Positions 28,423-37,704 of a stretch of 45,512 nucleotides of DNA are shown here, piece after piece (position 1 is the stretch's first letter; each line of letters starts with the position of its first letter). Location: IMG/VR virus record IMGVR_UViG_3300032282_002191, positions 1 through 45,512 of that record; one strand, written 5' to 3'. Origin of the DNA: a virus. The notes beneath the pieces were generated by a model, which was not told the DNA's origin, searched no databases, and saw only the letters and a list, made by a program, of their open reading frames with translations. The position numbers and the translations under genes are program-made.

Positions 28423-30701
28423 CAGATTTTACAAGCCTCGCAATCTTCTTCGTTAACTGCACCAGCGGCGAGTACAGGCATCTCATATTCACCGGCACCA
28501 TCGTTGGTGTTGAAGTAATATAGTTGCTTGCCACCATACTTATAAAACATCAGGAGGTGTCCGATCATCTCTGACATCGGGATCTTTTCATCTTCGTAGA
28601 ACTTTGGGTTATACGAGGTGTTAACACTGATACCTTGGTCGATGAACTTTTGAAGGATGGCGCAGATTTTAAGATAACCTTCCGGTGACTTTTGATCCCA
28701 TAGAAGGTCATATTTGTTTTTGAGCTTTCGAACTTCTGGTACAACTTGTTTAAGAACGCCGTCTTTTGATTGCTTAACTGATACAAGCGAGCGTGGAGGC
28801 TCAATTCCATTCGTTGCATTACTAATCTGCGCAGATGTTTCTGATGGCATGAGTGCCATAAGTGTACTGTTTCTGATTCCATATTGCTTTGCTGCTTCTG
28901 CAAGCTCTCTCCAAGGAAAGTTGTATTGCGGGGTAACCAATTCATCAACATCTCTTTTGTAAGTATCAATAGGGAAGATTCCATTGCCATACTTTGTTTC
29001 TCCACTCTTAGGGCATGCACCTTTCTCTTTGGCGAGATCGATAGATGCTTTAATTAGATAATAAGACCATGCTTCTGTATAAGCATGAAGTTTGTTTAGA
29101 CCATCAGAGTTAATGTGCTGATAATTAAGATCATTACGAGCGAGCCAGTAAGCGAGGTTAATAATACCGACACCAAGAGGGCGACGACCCATAGTGGAAT
29201 TTCTAGCTGCCAGTACTGGATAATCTTGATAGTCAAGTAACTCATCGAGAGCACGCACAGCAAGGGTACAAGGAAGTTCAAAATCAGCGGGATCACGAAT
29301 CTTTCCCCAATTAATAGCGGCTAGTGTACATAGTGAGATCTCTCCATTTGGATCATTAATATCATTAAGTGGCTTTGTAGGAAGATCAATCTCACAACAA
29401 AGATTAGACTGTTTGATTGGCGCTAGTTCTTTGATGAATGATCCGTGGTCGTTGGCATGGTCAACATTTTGCAGGTAAATTCTTCCTGTGTCTTTTCGCT
29501 CTTGCATAAAAGCTGAAAAGAGCTCAATGGCAGGGATTGACTTCTTTCTGAGTTTTGTTGAACGCTCATATTTTTCATATAGATCTCTAAACTTATCGGT
29601 ATCAATAAAAAAGCTGTCATACAAATCAGGAACATCATGAGGGCTAAACAAAGTAATGTTGCCGCCTGCCAAAAGTCTTTCATACATCACCTTATTAAAT
29701 TGAACGCCATAATCTAAACCGCGAATACGATTGTCTTCTGTGCCCTTGTTATTCTTGAGTACTAAGAGATCTTCGACCTCCAGATGCCAGATAGGGTAAT
29801 AAAGAGTTGCTGCACCGCCACGGACACCTCCCTGTGAGCAAGATTTAACCGCGCTTTGGAAGTGTTTGTAAAAGGGAATAACGCCAGTATGTGAAGCATC
29901 CCCGTTGCGAATAGGAGAGCCGATAGCACGAATACGACCAGCACTGATGCCAATACCAGCTTTTTGAGAAACATACTTAACGATCGAGGAAGCCGTCGCA
30001 TTGATGGAATCAAGTGAGTCATCTGTCTCGATAAGAACACACGAAGAGAACTGCTTTTGAGGAGAACGTAGACCCGCCATGATAGGAGTCGGTAGCGAAA
30101 TATCGAAATTAGATGTTGCATCATAAAGTTCCTTTATCCATTTGTTACGATCAGCACCATAGTTTCTAAACAGCACCATAGCGATGAGCATATATGCCAT
30201 CTGCGGCGTCTCAAAGATCTTACCAGTAACTCGGTTTCTTATGAGATACTTACCGCGGAACTGTTCCATTCCTACATAGGAAATGTTGAAATCACGTGTG
30301 TGATCAAGATAGCGATTAAGAGCATTAATGTCAGCTCCAGAATACCAATTAAGAATATCCTTGTCATAATACCCAGCGTCCACAACATTACGAACATGAG
30401 TGAGAAGATCAGGAACGTTAAAATCACCGTACACCTCTTTTCTTAGATGATAGTTAATGAGACGACCAGCGACATATTGGTAGCCGGGAGTGTCTTCACT
30501 GATGAGATCGGCTGACGCTTTAATGAGAGTTTCTTGAATGTCGCCGGTCTTGATGCCATCATAGAACTGGATGTGAGACTTGATCTCAACCTCTGACTCT
30601 GAGACGCCGTTTATACCTTCACAAGCCCAAGCTACCACTTTATGAAACTTATTGAGATCTAGTGGTTCTTTTCTACCGTCACGCTTGGTTACTTGGATCA
30701 T
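28422..30701 (-). CDS. nrdA: class Ia ribonucleotide reductase alpha subunit
   Basis: 759 residues, close to E. coli NrdA (761). Starts with an ATP-cone (IQVTKRDGRKEPLDL...). The active-site set is present: SSCVLIETDDSLDS (first Cys), NLCCEIDLPTKP (thiyl radical Cys region), SLCTLAAINWG (partner Cys), and a C-terminal CEACKI tail for reduction by glutaredoxin. PSETSAQ and NATNGIEP match conserved loops. It provides deoxynucleotides during phage replication. First gene of the RNR unit behind an early-type promoter. Confidence 0.95.
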   Translation of the reverse strand: MIQVTKRDGRKEPLDLNKFHKVVAWACEGINGVSESEVEIKSHIQFYDGIKTGDIQETLIKASADLISEDTPGYQYVAGRLINYHLRKEVYGDFNVPDLLTHVRNVVDAGYYDKDILNWYSGADINALNRYLDHTRDFNISYVGMEQFRGKYLIRNRVTGKIFETPQMAYMLIAMVLFRNYGADRNKWIKELYDATSNFDISLPTPIMAGLRSPQKQFSSCVLIETDDSLDSINATASSIVKYVSQKAGIGISAGRIRAIGSPIRNGDASHTGVIPFYKHFQSAVKSCSQGGVRGGAATLYYPIWHLEVEDLLVLKNNKGTEDNRIRGLDYGVQFNKVMYERLLAGGNITLFSPHDVPDLYDSFFIDTDKFRDLYEKYERSTKLRKKSIPAIELFSAFMQERKDTGRIYLQNVDHANDHGSFIKELAPIKQSNLCCEIDLPTKPLNDINDPNGEISLCTLAAINWGKIRDPADFELPCTLAVRALDELLDYQDYPVLAARNSTMGRRPLGVGIINLAYWLARNDLNYQHINSDGLNKLHAYTEAWSYYLIKASIDLAKEKGACPKSGETKYGNGIFPIDTYKRDVDELVTPQYNFPWRELAEAAKQYGIRNSTLMALMPSETSAQISNATNGIEPPRSLVSVKQSKDGVLKQVVPEVRKLKNKYDLLWDQKSPEGYLKICAILQKFIDQGISVNTSYNPKFYEDEKIPMSEMIGHLLMFYKYGGKQLYYFNTNDGAGEYEMPVLAAGAVNEEDCEACKI

Positions 30702-30717
30702 TTCTTCTTCTCCTTAA

Positions 30718-30730
30718 CAAATAAATACTA
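30718..30730 (+). promoter_or_regulatory. possible late promoter for the plus-strand pair
   Basis: Plus strand AAATAAATACTAT is close to TATAAATA, 45 bases upstream of the ATG at 30774, with the divergent early promoter of nrdA adjacent. Moderate to weak. Confidence 0.35.
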
Positions 30731-30758
30731 TTATACACTATTCGACAATCAATGTACA
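30730..30758 (-). promoter_or_regulatory. early-type promoter for nrdA-SET-nrdB
   Basis: Minus strand TGTACA (30753-30758), 17 bases, TATAAT (30730-30735). The ATG of nrdA is 29 bases downstream with AAGGAG. Confidence 0.72.
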
Positions 30759-30773
30759 ATAAAAAGGTGTGAT

Positions 30774-31061
30774 ATGGACGTTAACTCTATATTTAAGTTG
30801 ATCTCAGATGTAGGCTTCCCAATAGCAGCCGCTTGTGCTATGGGCTACTTCATTTTCTTAACGATTAAGTTTATTCTCGCGGGCGTTATGAGTGCTGTAA
30901 ACAGCATGAAAGGCATCATCATGGCTCTCGATAACAGAGTTAAGACGATGAACCACGATGTCATAAGAATCGACACTCTCGTCTCCAACGTTATGGGTGT
31001 TAAACCGGACACTGACCGTATCGCCCGTGCGGACGGCAAAAACGATGCAAGAAGGGATTGA
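30774..31061 (+). CDS. small membrane protein, holin-like (first of a pair)
   Basis: 95 residues from MDVNSIFKLISDVGFPIAAACAMGYFIFLTIKFILAGV; one clear membrane helix (about 15-39) follows a short amphipathic start, and the rest is soluble and helical. The second gene (31064-31414) has the same layout (VGFPIAAACAMGY vs YGFPIVAAGGMGY), so they look like a duplicated pair. Such proteins resemble BhlA/UviB-type holin-like proteins, but no lysis role is proven. AAGGTG precedes the ATG; upstream in-frame codons lie in the promoter region. Only plus-strand genes of the window. Confidence 0.6.
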   Translation: MDVNSIFKLISDVGFPIAAACAMGYFIFLTIKFILAGVMSAVNSMKGIIMALDNRVKTMNHDVIRIDTLVSNVMGVKPDTDRIARADGKNDARRD

Positions 31062-31063
31062 AT

Positions 31064-31414
31064 ATGGGTAATCTAGCGGACCTAATTGCAAAATATGGAT
31101 TTCCTATAGTCGCTGCTGGTGGCATGGGATACATGATCTACTATGTATGGACATGGGCCACCAAAGAAATTAAGCCTGTTCTCAATGATGCTAATGTAGT
31201 ACTTATAGCGCTCATCGACCGTATTCGTATGCTTGATAACGATTTAATTCGACTGAATCAAAAAGTCAACATAGTTCTTATGCTTCGTGAGATGAAGCAT
31301 GACGAGTTAGTAGCAAAAGCGAGCGAGTTCAGAAAGAGCGAGCGTGGGCCCGTAGACGCTCCAAAGCAAGAGACCGGTGAGCAGAAAAAAGAAGAATCCA
31401 GTAAAGTAAAGTAA
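31064..31414 (+). CDS. small membrane protein, holin-like (second of a pair)
   Basis: 116 residues starting MGNLADLIAKYGFPIVAAGGMGYMIYYVWTWATKEI, one membrane helix near 11-31, then a helical and charged tail (KQETGEQKKEES). The ATG follows the first gene's stop by two bases, with AAGGG upstream. The partner gene shares the GFP(I)xAAxxMGY core. Possibly a holin/antiholin-like pair; alternatives include membrane anchors for other functions. It converges on the minus-strand radical SAM gene with one base between them. Confidence 0.6.
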   Translation: MGNLADLIAKYGFPIVAAGGMGYMIYYVWTWATKEIKPVLNDANVVLIALIDRIRMLDNDLIRLNQKVNIVLMLREMKHDELVAKASEFRKSERGPVDAPKQETGEQKKEESSKVK

Positions 31415-31415
31415 G

Positions 31416-32573
31416 TTAGACAACAAGTTTGTAACCAAACACTTCTTCAAAGCTCTCATCTCTCATAGCGTCATAGTTCTTAGTTAATCTACAGAATTTG
31501 TCGAAGTCTTTGAGAGGTGAGAACTTTAAGACACCACTCATAGCTTCAAGTTCTTTCTTTACTCTCTTAAACTTAGGATGAAATAATTTAGAGTTAGCTT
31601 GATCTATTTGCTCAATCGCTATCTTTCTAAGTCTTTCATCTAAACATGATGGTGCCATACCAAGCGGGCGACCAGCAACGTGCATTTGAAAAGTCATATT
31701 ATTAAACTTTTCTATAGACTCATTATAAAAATCTATTAAAGCATTCATATCTAATACCGTATAAGCAGTAACAGTAGAATGAATCATAGGTTTAATGTTT
31801 GGAAGAGAAGCTAACTTATAAGCATTTTCTTTTACTATTTCCCAGTCAGTTCCTTTGCGCTGATACTCGGCAACTCTACCTACTGCATCTATACTAAGAT
31901 TGAGTCTAACATTCTTAAACTTAGTTATTTTCTCAGCAAACTTAGGATTATAGACACTACAGTTAGTGTAGATAAGTAATGCTACATCTTCTGACTTGCC
32001 GTTATCAATAAGTCTATCCATAAGATCATAATATTGTTTCATCAACAATGGTTCACCGCCCGTTAGAAACAAGTAGCGAAGATCTTCAGTAGAACTTATT
32101 ATCTCTTTCCAGTCTTTCTCGCTGATCTCGCTCAACTCATTAGTTTCAATGTTATGAAAGTTATGTGCGAAAGGAAACTTAGTAGCTTCTCTAGCAATCT
32201 CAATGCTGTTGGTAGGATTACACATCCTACACATGAAGTTACATTGGTTGCTACAACGTAGCTCTACGTACTCGAGAGGCTTATCAGCAAACTCAGTAAA
32301 CTTATCTTTAGTGTATTCGGGAAAGTTTCTAAGAAATTGTTGTCTGATACTTAGAAGATTCTTATCTTCATTACGCCAACAGTTACCACAGTTATTAGGT
32401 TTATCACCTTTTATAAAATCTTGTCTAAGCTTCTTTAGGTAATCACTTTTTAGAAACTCTTTTGGTGACATCTTAAGTTTATCAGCACTAGTGCAACAAA
32501 CACTCGCTTTATCCACTTGATAAAACATTGAGATCCACGGGGCCGGACAGAAAGAGTTATCTTCTTTTTTCAT
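31416..32573 (-). CDS. radical SAM protein, paralogue of the 4.5 kb gene
   Basis: 385 residues. CNFMCRMC gives Cys111, Cys115, Cys118 for the 4Fe-4S cluster, and TGGEPLLMKQ follows. N-terminal cysteine motifs FCPAPW, CC (26-27) and CGNCW (62-65) repeat the layout of the 4465-5841 protein, suggesting one enzyme class with an auxiliary cluster. Located at the leftmost end of an envelope-glycan island (glycosyltransferase, LpxH-like, cyclase, curli genes). Substrate unknown. Confidence 0.8.
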   Translation of the reverse strand: MKKEDNSFCPAPWISMFYQVDKASVCCTSADKLKMSPKEFLKSDYLKKLRQDFIKGDKPNNCGNCWRNEDKNLLSIRQQFLRNFPEYTKDKFTEFADKPLEYVELRCSNQCNFMCRMCNPTNSIEIAREATKFPFAHNFHNIETNELSEISEKDWKEIISSTEDLRYLFLTGGEPLLMKQYYDLMDRLIDNGKSEDVALLIYTNCSVYNPKFAEKITKFKNVRLNLSIDAVGRVAEYQRKGTDWEIVKENAYKLASLPNIKPMIHSTVTAYTVLDMNALIDFYNESIEKFNNMTFQMHVAGRPLGMAPSCLDERLRKIAIEQIDQANSKLFHPKFKRVKKELEAMSGVLKFSPLKDFDKFCRLTKNYDAMRDESFEEVFGYKLVV

Positions 32574-32574
32574 A

Positions 32575-33546
32575 TCAAACTCTTAAGTTATCGATAAACA
32601 TATTTGCAGTTTTTTTCCAGTCATAATTTTCTTTAATGAACTTAGAACAATGTGATGATTTAAGTTTAAGTGCTTTTTCACAGGCAATTTTAAGATCCCA
32701 ATCCATTGCTCCAACTTTTTTATTGAGAATATCAATTGGACCCGTAACTGGGTAAGCAGCAACTGGTGTTCCACAAGCAAGAGCTTCAATTATAACGAGA
32801 CCAAATGTATCTGTTTTTGATGGGAATACAAATACATCTGCGTTTTGATAGACAAAAGCTAAGTTTGTTCCTGATAACTTACCCATAAAATTAACACAAC
32901 GATATTTTTGTTTTAGTCTTTCTAACTCTGGGCCATCACCAATGACAACTTTAGTTGCTTTAACATCTAGATCTAAAAATGCTTCAATATTTTTTTCAAC
33001 TGAAACTCTACCGACGTAAAGAAACATAGGTATTTTTGCTTTTGGTTTTGGTTTAACTGGAGGTTTGAATAGGTTAGTATCTACTCCACGTGTCCACTTA
33101 ACGAGATTAACAAAACCACGGCGTTCTAAGTCTTTCTTTAAACTGTCAGTTGATACCATCACGGCTGAACTTTTAGAGTGAAACCATTTCATATAACGAT
33201 ACGTTAATCGTGTAGGAAAGTTAATCATAGCTTCAAGAAACTCAGGAAACTTTGTGTGATAACTCGTGGTAAAGTTTCTTTTATTTTTAATGCACCAGTT
33301 TCTTACTGCGAGTCCTATCGGACCCTCTGTAGCAATATGAATATACTTAGGGTTTAATTTCTTTATCTTCTTATCAATATTAATAGCAAAAGATAGTCTT
33401 ATCTCTTTATAAAACGGACATGGGAAAGACTTGAAGTCATTTGGTGTAATGAATACAACATCATCACACTCTTCTTGTATCTTCTTTAATGTCATTACTA
33501 CGCCATTGACCTGTGGGCACCAAGCGTCAGTTGCTATTAGTATCAT
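32575..33546 (-). CDS. glycosyltransferase, GT4 family
   Basis: 323 residues with MILIATDAWCPQVNGVVMTL (GT-B N-terminal GG/NGV loop), YIHIATEGPIGLAVRNWC, then FLYVGRVSVEKNIEAFLDL and VFPSKTDTFGLVIIEALACGTPVAAYPVTGP, the E-x7-E donor site. This pattern is that of mannosyl-type transferases such as those in lipid or glycan pathways. It pairs with an LpxH-like phosphatase, with the two genes overlapping by 20 bases. The pair also occurs in bacteria, so it may be a transferred module. Confidence 0.85.
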   Translation of the reverse strand: MILIATDAWCPQVNGVVMTLKKIQEECDDVVFITPNDFKSFPCPFYKEIRLSFAINIDKKIKKLNPKYIHIATEGPIGLAVRNWCIKNKRNFTTSYHTKFPEFLEAMINFPTRLTYRYMKWFHSKSSAVMVSTDSLKKDLERRGFVNLVKWTRGVDTNLFKPPVKPKPKAKIPMFLYVGRVSVEKNIEAFLDLDVKATKVVIGDGPELERLKQKYRCVNFMGKLSGTNLAFVYQNADVFVFPSKTDTFGLVIIEALACGTPVAAYPVTGPIDILNKKVGAMDWDLKIACEKALKLKSSHCSKFIKENYDWKKTANMFIDNLRV

Positions 33547-34291
33547 TCCATCTCACCAATTCAAATCTACCATCGTAGTGTTCAACAATAGCAGTGCAGG
33601 ATTCTACCCAGTCACCACAATTATAATATTTAATACCATTAAATTCGCTGATATTTGCATGATGAATGTGGCCGCATATGACACCAACAACATCTTGAGT
33701 CTTTGCAAAAGAAGCAAGCGTCTCTTCGTAGTTACCAATAAAGTTTACTGCTTCTTTAACTTTATATTTCGCCCAAGCACTTAGCGACCAATATGGTAAA
33801 TCAAACCAATTTCTAATTTTTGTTACGATGATATTAAGAGCCATCGCAAAATCATAAGCCCAAGAACCGAGATGTGCTAACCACTTTGCATTCTTAATAA
33901 CTGCATCAAATTGATCACCGTGTATGATAAGTATAGGTTTACCATCTACAGATATGTGAACAAAACGTTCCAGTATGTGAATGTTGCCAAAGAACTGATC
34001 ACCAAAGTTTCTTAATACCTCATCATGATTACCAGAAACATATATAATGTCTGTTCCTTTACGTCCACGTCTAAGGATCTTTTGTATAACGTCATTATGA
34101 CTTTGATGCCAGTACATATTCTTTGACATAGCCCAACAATCAATGATATCACCAACTAGATAAAACTTATCGCATTCAAACGTTTTCATAAAATCTAAGA
34201 GAGCGTTAGCTTGGCAAGCTTTAGTACCTAAATGTACGTCTGAGATGAACACAGAACGATACTTATTTACTATCGGTTCTGAAGACTCCAT
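33527..34291 (-). CDS. metallophosphoesterase, UDP-2,3-diacylglucosamine diphosphatase-like
   Basis: 254 residues of the calcineurin-type phosphoesterase fold: FISDVHLGTKACQANALLDFM (DxH), LVGDIIDCWAM (GDxxD), SGNHDEVL (GNHD), LIIHGDQFDAV and CGHIHHANISEFNG (GHxH). LpxH-like enzymes remove UMP from UDP-diacylglucosamine in lipid A assembly, but other homologues act differently. The context (glycosyltransferase, curli export, signalling protein) points to envelope modification. ATG at 34291 has GGGAG upstream and overlaps the cyclase gene by 29 bases. Confidence 0.8.
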   Translation of the reverse strand: MESSEPIVNKYRSVFISDVHLGTKACQANALLDFMKTFECDKFYLVGDIIDCWAMSKNMYWHQSHNDVIQKILRRGRKGTDIIYVSGNHDEVLRNFGDQFFGNIHILERFVHISVDGKPILIIHGDQFDAVIKNAKWLAHLGSWAYDFAMALNIIVTKIRNWFDLPYWSLSAWAKYKVKEAVNFIGNYEETLASFAKTQDVVGVICGHIHHANISEFNGIKYYNCGDWVESCTAIVEHYDGRFELVRWNDTNSN

Positions 34292-36326
34292 CCCAATTTT
34301 CTCCCGGTGGATTTTTCTTATATTCTTCTACTCTCTCCATCATCATATCATAATACTCTTTCATCTCACCGCTAAACGCGTTTTCAAGAGTCTTATAGTA
34401 ACCGTCAAGTCTATCCCACTCTTGTGCTCTATAAAGATTTATAAAGTCTTGATGAGTACGAGAATAAGCAATGTTGATACTATTCCTATCAACAATCGTG
34501 TAAATGTTAACACCTTCGGTCTTTCCTTTCACAGCAAGACAGTCTAGCTCTAAGCATAGATACTCGTCTTTAACATATTCATATGTCTTTGGACCAATCA
34601 CTAGCTTAACATGATATGGCTTTGACTGACCTTCTAGTCTTGAGGCCAAGTTAACAGAGTCACCGAGGCAAGTATAATCGAAACGCTGAGAGCTACCCAT
34701 ATTTCCGACAACAACAGAACCAGTATTGATACCAAGACCCATACCAAAAGCAGGAATACCTTCGTTGGCGATCTCAGCGTTGAAGCGATCCAAGTCGCCA
34801 AGCATTGAAAGAGCTGTCTTAACTGCATGTTTTGCATGATCCCTATCGTCTAGTGGTGCGTTCCAAAAAGCCATCTGAGCGTCACCGATATACTTATCTA
34901 GTGTACCCTCGTTCTCCAATATCTTAGCAGTCATCGCTGTCATGTAGCGATTCATAATTTGAGTAAGACCTTGAACGTTATATCCATAATGCTCACTAAT
35001 AGTAGTGAAGCCGCGAACATCAGTAAACATAATTGAAAGTTCTCTGGTTTCTCCTCCAAGGCGTAATAACTCCGGATTCTTTTGTAGTTTTTCTACAAGT
35101 GCTGGTGAAAGATAAGTACCAAACTGTTTCTTAATTTGAAGCTTTAATCTATTTTCACGCGCAAAGTTATTATAAATTAAGTGACCGAAGACTATACCAC
35201 AACTAAATAGGATGTAACTCGGATCCCATAGTTGTAACGACTGAGTGAACAGCAAGTAAGAACCACCCGCTAAGGAGACAACGAGTGTTAGCAACACAGG
35301 TATGGTCCAAAAGACCGAAACACGAGGTACTAGAACTAGTAATGTGCCTAACAACATTACTAGGAGCACTTGCTCTAATAGCTTACTCTCTGGTGACCTA
35401 CTGATAGACGTTCCATCAATAACTGTCTGAAGCGCTTGAGCTTGAATCTCATGTGCCCACTTCTCTCCGATCGGTGTAGCGATGATACCACCTACACCCT
35501 CGATAGTCAATCCTAACACGACTATCTTATCTTTTATTTTTTCTGGAACGAGTTCAGTCGCTTCGACACGCTCGAACTTGTTGTTCCAAGCGAGCCAGAT
35601 GCGCCCGTTTTGGTCGGTGCTGATCGCTGGGAATTGTGGGATGCGGACTGCTTCGACTCCTGCTTCACCGGTCTTGATCTGGTAAGAGGGGTCGCCAGCA
35701 ACTGTTCGTAGGGTTTCCAATACGAGAGAAGGATAAAGTGTATCGCCAATCCTAGCCAGCATAGGCAAACGACGAACCACACCGTCGCGCTCAGGAGCGC
35801 CGGCAAGAAGCCCCACACCAGCAGCGTTATCTGCCAGATCTTTAAGAGGAGCAACAGCCCCGCGCCAAGTATACAACCATGAATCAGGAGCATTACCGAT
35901 AGCAGCAAAACCTCTGCGAGCTGCATCTGGCGCTCTTGACTGAGCTGTTGGTGTCTGTGATATAACCACACCACCGGCGCCGATAGACTTTGCAAGATCA
36001 TTATCACCACCGGCTCTATCTTTCTCAGAGAATAGAATAGGAACGATAATAGCAGCAGCACCTGCTGCCCGAAGTTTCTCAATAGTTTGAGCGATGTCTC
36101 TACGATCGAACGGCCACTGTCCGAACTGCTGGACTGACTTTTCTCCGAACTCAACTAATACTACCTCTTCCGAATCTTTCTTATCCAAAGATGTAATGAA
36201 GTAGTCAAATGTTTTCAGTTGTAAAGTTTCAACAGGACTTGGATTTATGATGTAAACAGTAATCAGCAATAACGTCGTTATTGCCGCGGCCCACGTGCTG
36301 GTTAAGTATTTGCCCAGTGTTTCCAT
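34263..36326 (-). CDS. CHASE2-domain class III nucleotidyl cyclase
   Basis: 687 residues. N-terminal helix (about 10-30), CHASE2 sensor domain (30-330) with LKTFDYF, GQWPFDRRDIAQTIEKL and IGVRG-like segments, then a block of membrane helices (about 335-420), and a cyclase domain: FTDVRGFTTISEH, GTLDKYIGDAQMAFWN (metal Asp sites) and GINTGSVVVGNMGS...DYTCLGDSVNLASRLEG. It should make cAMP (or cGMP) in the cytoplasm in response to an extracytoplasmic signal. In bacteria CHASE2 cyclases accompany FecR-like genes; here a FecR-like gene is nearby. Translation starts at ATG 36326. Confidence 0.9.
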   Translation of the reverse strand: METLGKYLTSTWAAAITTLLLITVYIINPSPVETLQLKTFDYFITSLDKKDSEEVVLVEFGEKSVQQFGQWPFDRRDIAQTIEKLRAAGAAAIIVPILFSEKDRAGGDNDLAKSIGAGGVVISQTPTAQSRAPDAARRGFAAIGNAPDSWLYTWRGAVAPLKDLADNAAGVGLLAGAPERDGVVRRLPMLARIGDTLYPSLVLETLRTVAGDPSYQIKTGEAGVEAVRIPQFPAISTDQNGRIWLAWNNKFERVEATELVPEKIKDKIVVLGLTIEGVGGIIATPIGEKWAHEIQAQALQTVIDGTSISRSPESKLLEQVLLVMLLGTLLVLVPRVSVFWTIPVLLTLVVSLAGGSYLLFTQSLQLWDPSYILFSCGIVFGHLIYNNFARENRLKLQIKKQFGTYLSPALVEKLQKNPELLRLGGETRELSIMFTDVRGFTTISEHYGYNVQGLTQIMNRYMTAMTAKILENEGTLDKYIGDAQMAFWNAPLDDRDHAKHAVKTALSMLGDLDRFNAEIANEGIPAFGMGLGINTGSVVVGNMGSSQRFDYTCLGDSVNLASRLEGQSKPYHVKLVIGPKTYEYVKDEYLCLELDCLAVKGKTEGVNIYTIVDRNSINIAYSRTHQDFINLYRAQEWDRLDGYYKTLENAFSGEMKEYYDMMMERVEEYKKNPPGENWDGVFRTDSK

Positions 36327-36328
36327 GA

Positions 36329-36592
36329 TCAATACTGATTGATGATGTAAGGACTATTAGGACAGTAGCTGCCGCAAGTGATAGACAAGCTAAAAGACTG
36401 AGGCGTTTGACCCGATTGATTGGCGATGACTGATATAGAGTCTCCGCTAAGAGACAAGCTAGCAGAATGACCAGCACCAGATTGAGTAATAGAAACATTT
36501 TGAGTAGCTCCCTGAAGATTCACGGTAGCGTTATTAACTGTCTGTGAATAAGCAGCAGTAGTCATAAGAAGTAAAGCTAAAAATGTTCTCAT
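36329..36592 (-). CDS. small exported curlin-repeat-like protein
   Basis: 87 residues. Signal peptide MRTFLALLLMTTAAYS, then Asn/Gln/Ser/Gly-rich strands NVSITQSGAGHSASLSLSG and SVIANQSG that resemble curlin repeats, ending in a segment with CGSYC. Likely secreted, perhaps through the CsgG-type pore encoded 1.7 kb away. The ATG overlaps the FecR stop (TAATG). A subunit or nucleator of an extracellular fibre is inferred. Confidence 0.7.
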   Translation of the reverse strand: MRTFLALLLMTTAAYSQTVNNATVNLQGATQNVSITQSGAGHSASLSLSGDSISVIANQSGQTPQSFSLSITCGSYCPNSPYIINQY

Positions 36593-37704
36593 TAGTTACC
36601 CTGCTTTATATTGATGGTTGTTGTTCCAGCACTATTTACCATCTGCGTAATAGTAACGTTTTCTTGAGTTAGATTCAACGTCAAGCTATTATTCGTCGAT
36701 ACTTTAACTTCGGCGTAGGAACTACTAGTTTCACGATACAGAGTGACGTAGTCATTCTCAACGAAATATTTCAAGCCAGTTGCAGCATTATACTTAGGTA
36801 AGAGTGCATTGAATTCTACCAACTCATTACCTAAGAGCTGAGAGCTGGAAATATCGAGTAGATTATACAGGAAATCAGAGTCAAGATAGTTTCTATCTAG
36901 TTTGTTGTAGTCTTTAAGATAATCTTTACTTAACTCGGAATATGCTAATAGATCTTGACCAAGCAAGTCTTCATCGAGGAAGTTATACGCTTTTGTCACT
37001 GTAGTTTCTTGTTGAACGACTTGTCTAGGTGGCGTGACGATGATGAGGTTGTTGATCTGATCTAGACTAAGATTCAGAATAGCAGACTGAGGTTTCTGTA
37101 TACCTGAGTTAACTGTAACTGACTCAAATGGTTTCGTTAGCCAGATCTTACCCATGATTGTAGTGACGGATATAGATCCAGTGACACAGTCACGCTCAAC
37201 GTCTTTCCAACCAGCAGGACAAGAGGGAAGTAATATGATCGTTGATCTTCCCGTTTCATCTACTGATCCCGAAAAGTCTGTTCCTCTAACACCGATCGTC
37301 GCGGTAGGTGTCTCTACCACGACTTGTTGAGGATCGTTCTTTGCTATTTGTCCCGATGCATACTTAATCGTACCAAGAGCCATCTTGATTCCAAGCTTAC
37401 CAGTCTTCTTGGAATCATCATAAACGAACGTATCTATAACTAACTTCGAGTGCTCAGTGATTTGAACTTTCGTATCATCTTTAAAAGTGATACCGGCTCT
37501 GCTGTTAGCTGTAGTGACAGTGTCGTTCATTTCCACTTCGGACTGAACCGCAGATGGAACTACACTACCGGCTCTTTTAATCTCAGTTGGACCCGTCTGT
37601 TCAGTTACTTTTCCAACGTCAGCTTTAGTTGTGGTTGGACTTAACAGTAAGAGCGTTACCAGACCCAGTGATTGTAGAATTGACTTTACTATCAACGTTG
37701 CCAC
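36592..37704 (-). CDS. FecR-domain exported protein with curlin-like C-terminus
   Basis: 370 residues. A signal peptide (SILQSLGLVTLLLLSPTTTKA) precedes a FecR-type domain: RAGSVVPSAVQSEVEMNDTVTTANSRAGITFKDDTKVQITEHSKLVID, then TATIGVRGTDF. FecR domains sense or scaffold in the periplasm. The C-terminus (LTQENVTITQMVNSAGTTTINIKQGN) looks like curlin repeats. The start is GTG at 37704 or TTG at 37695 (AGGG 8 bases before the TTG), overlapping the curlin gene by 71-80 bases. Confidence 0.78.
   Translation of the reverse strand: MATLIVKSILQSLGLVTLLLLSPTTTKADVGKVTEQTGPTEIKRAGSVVPSAVQSEVEMNDTVTTANSRAGITFKDDTKVQITEHSKLVIDTFVYDDSKKTGKLGIKMALGTIKYASGQIAKNDPQQVVVETPTATIGVRGTDFSGSVDETGRSTIILLPSCPAGWKDVERDCVTGSISVTTIMGKIWLTKPFESVTVNSGIQKPQSAILNLSLDQINNLIIVTPPRQVVQQETTVTKAYNFLDEDLLGQDLLAYSELSKDYLKDYNKLDRNYLDSDFLYNLLDISSSQLLGNELVEFNALLPKYNAATGLKYFVENDYVTLYRETSSSYAEVKVSTNNSLTLNLTQENVTITQMVNSAGTTTINIKQGN

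Noticed and set aside
36229-36498. Minus-strand 89-codon ORF with hydrophobic stretches
   Set aside because: It overlaps the 36329-36592 and cyclase genes in another frame and has no ribosome-binding site; the in-frame genes have clear families.
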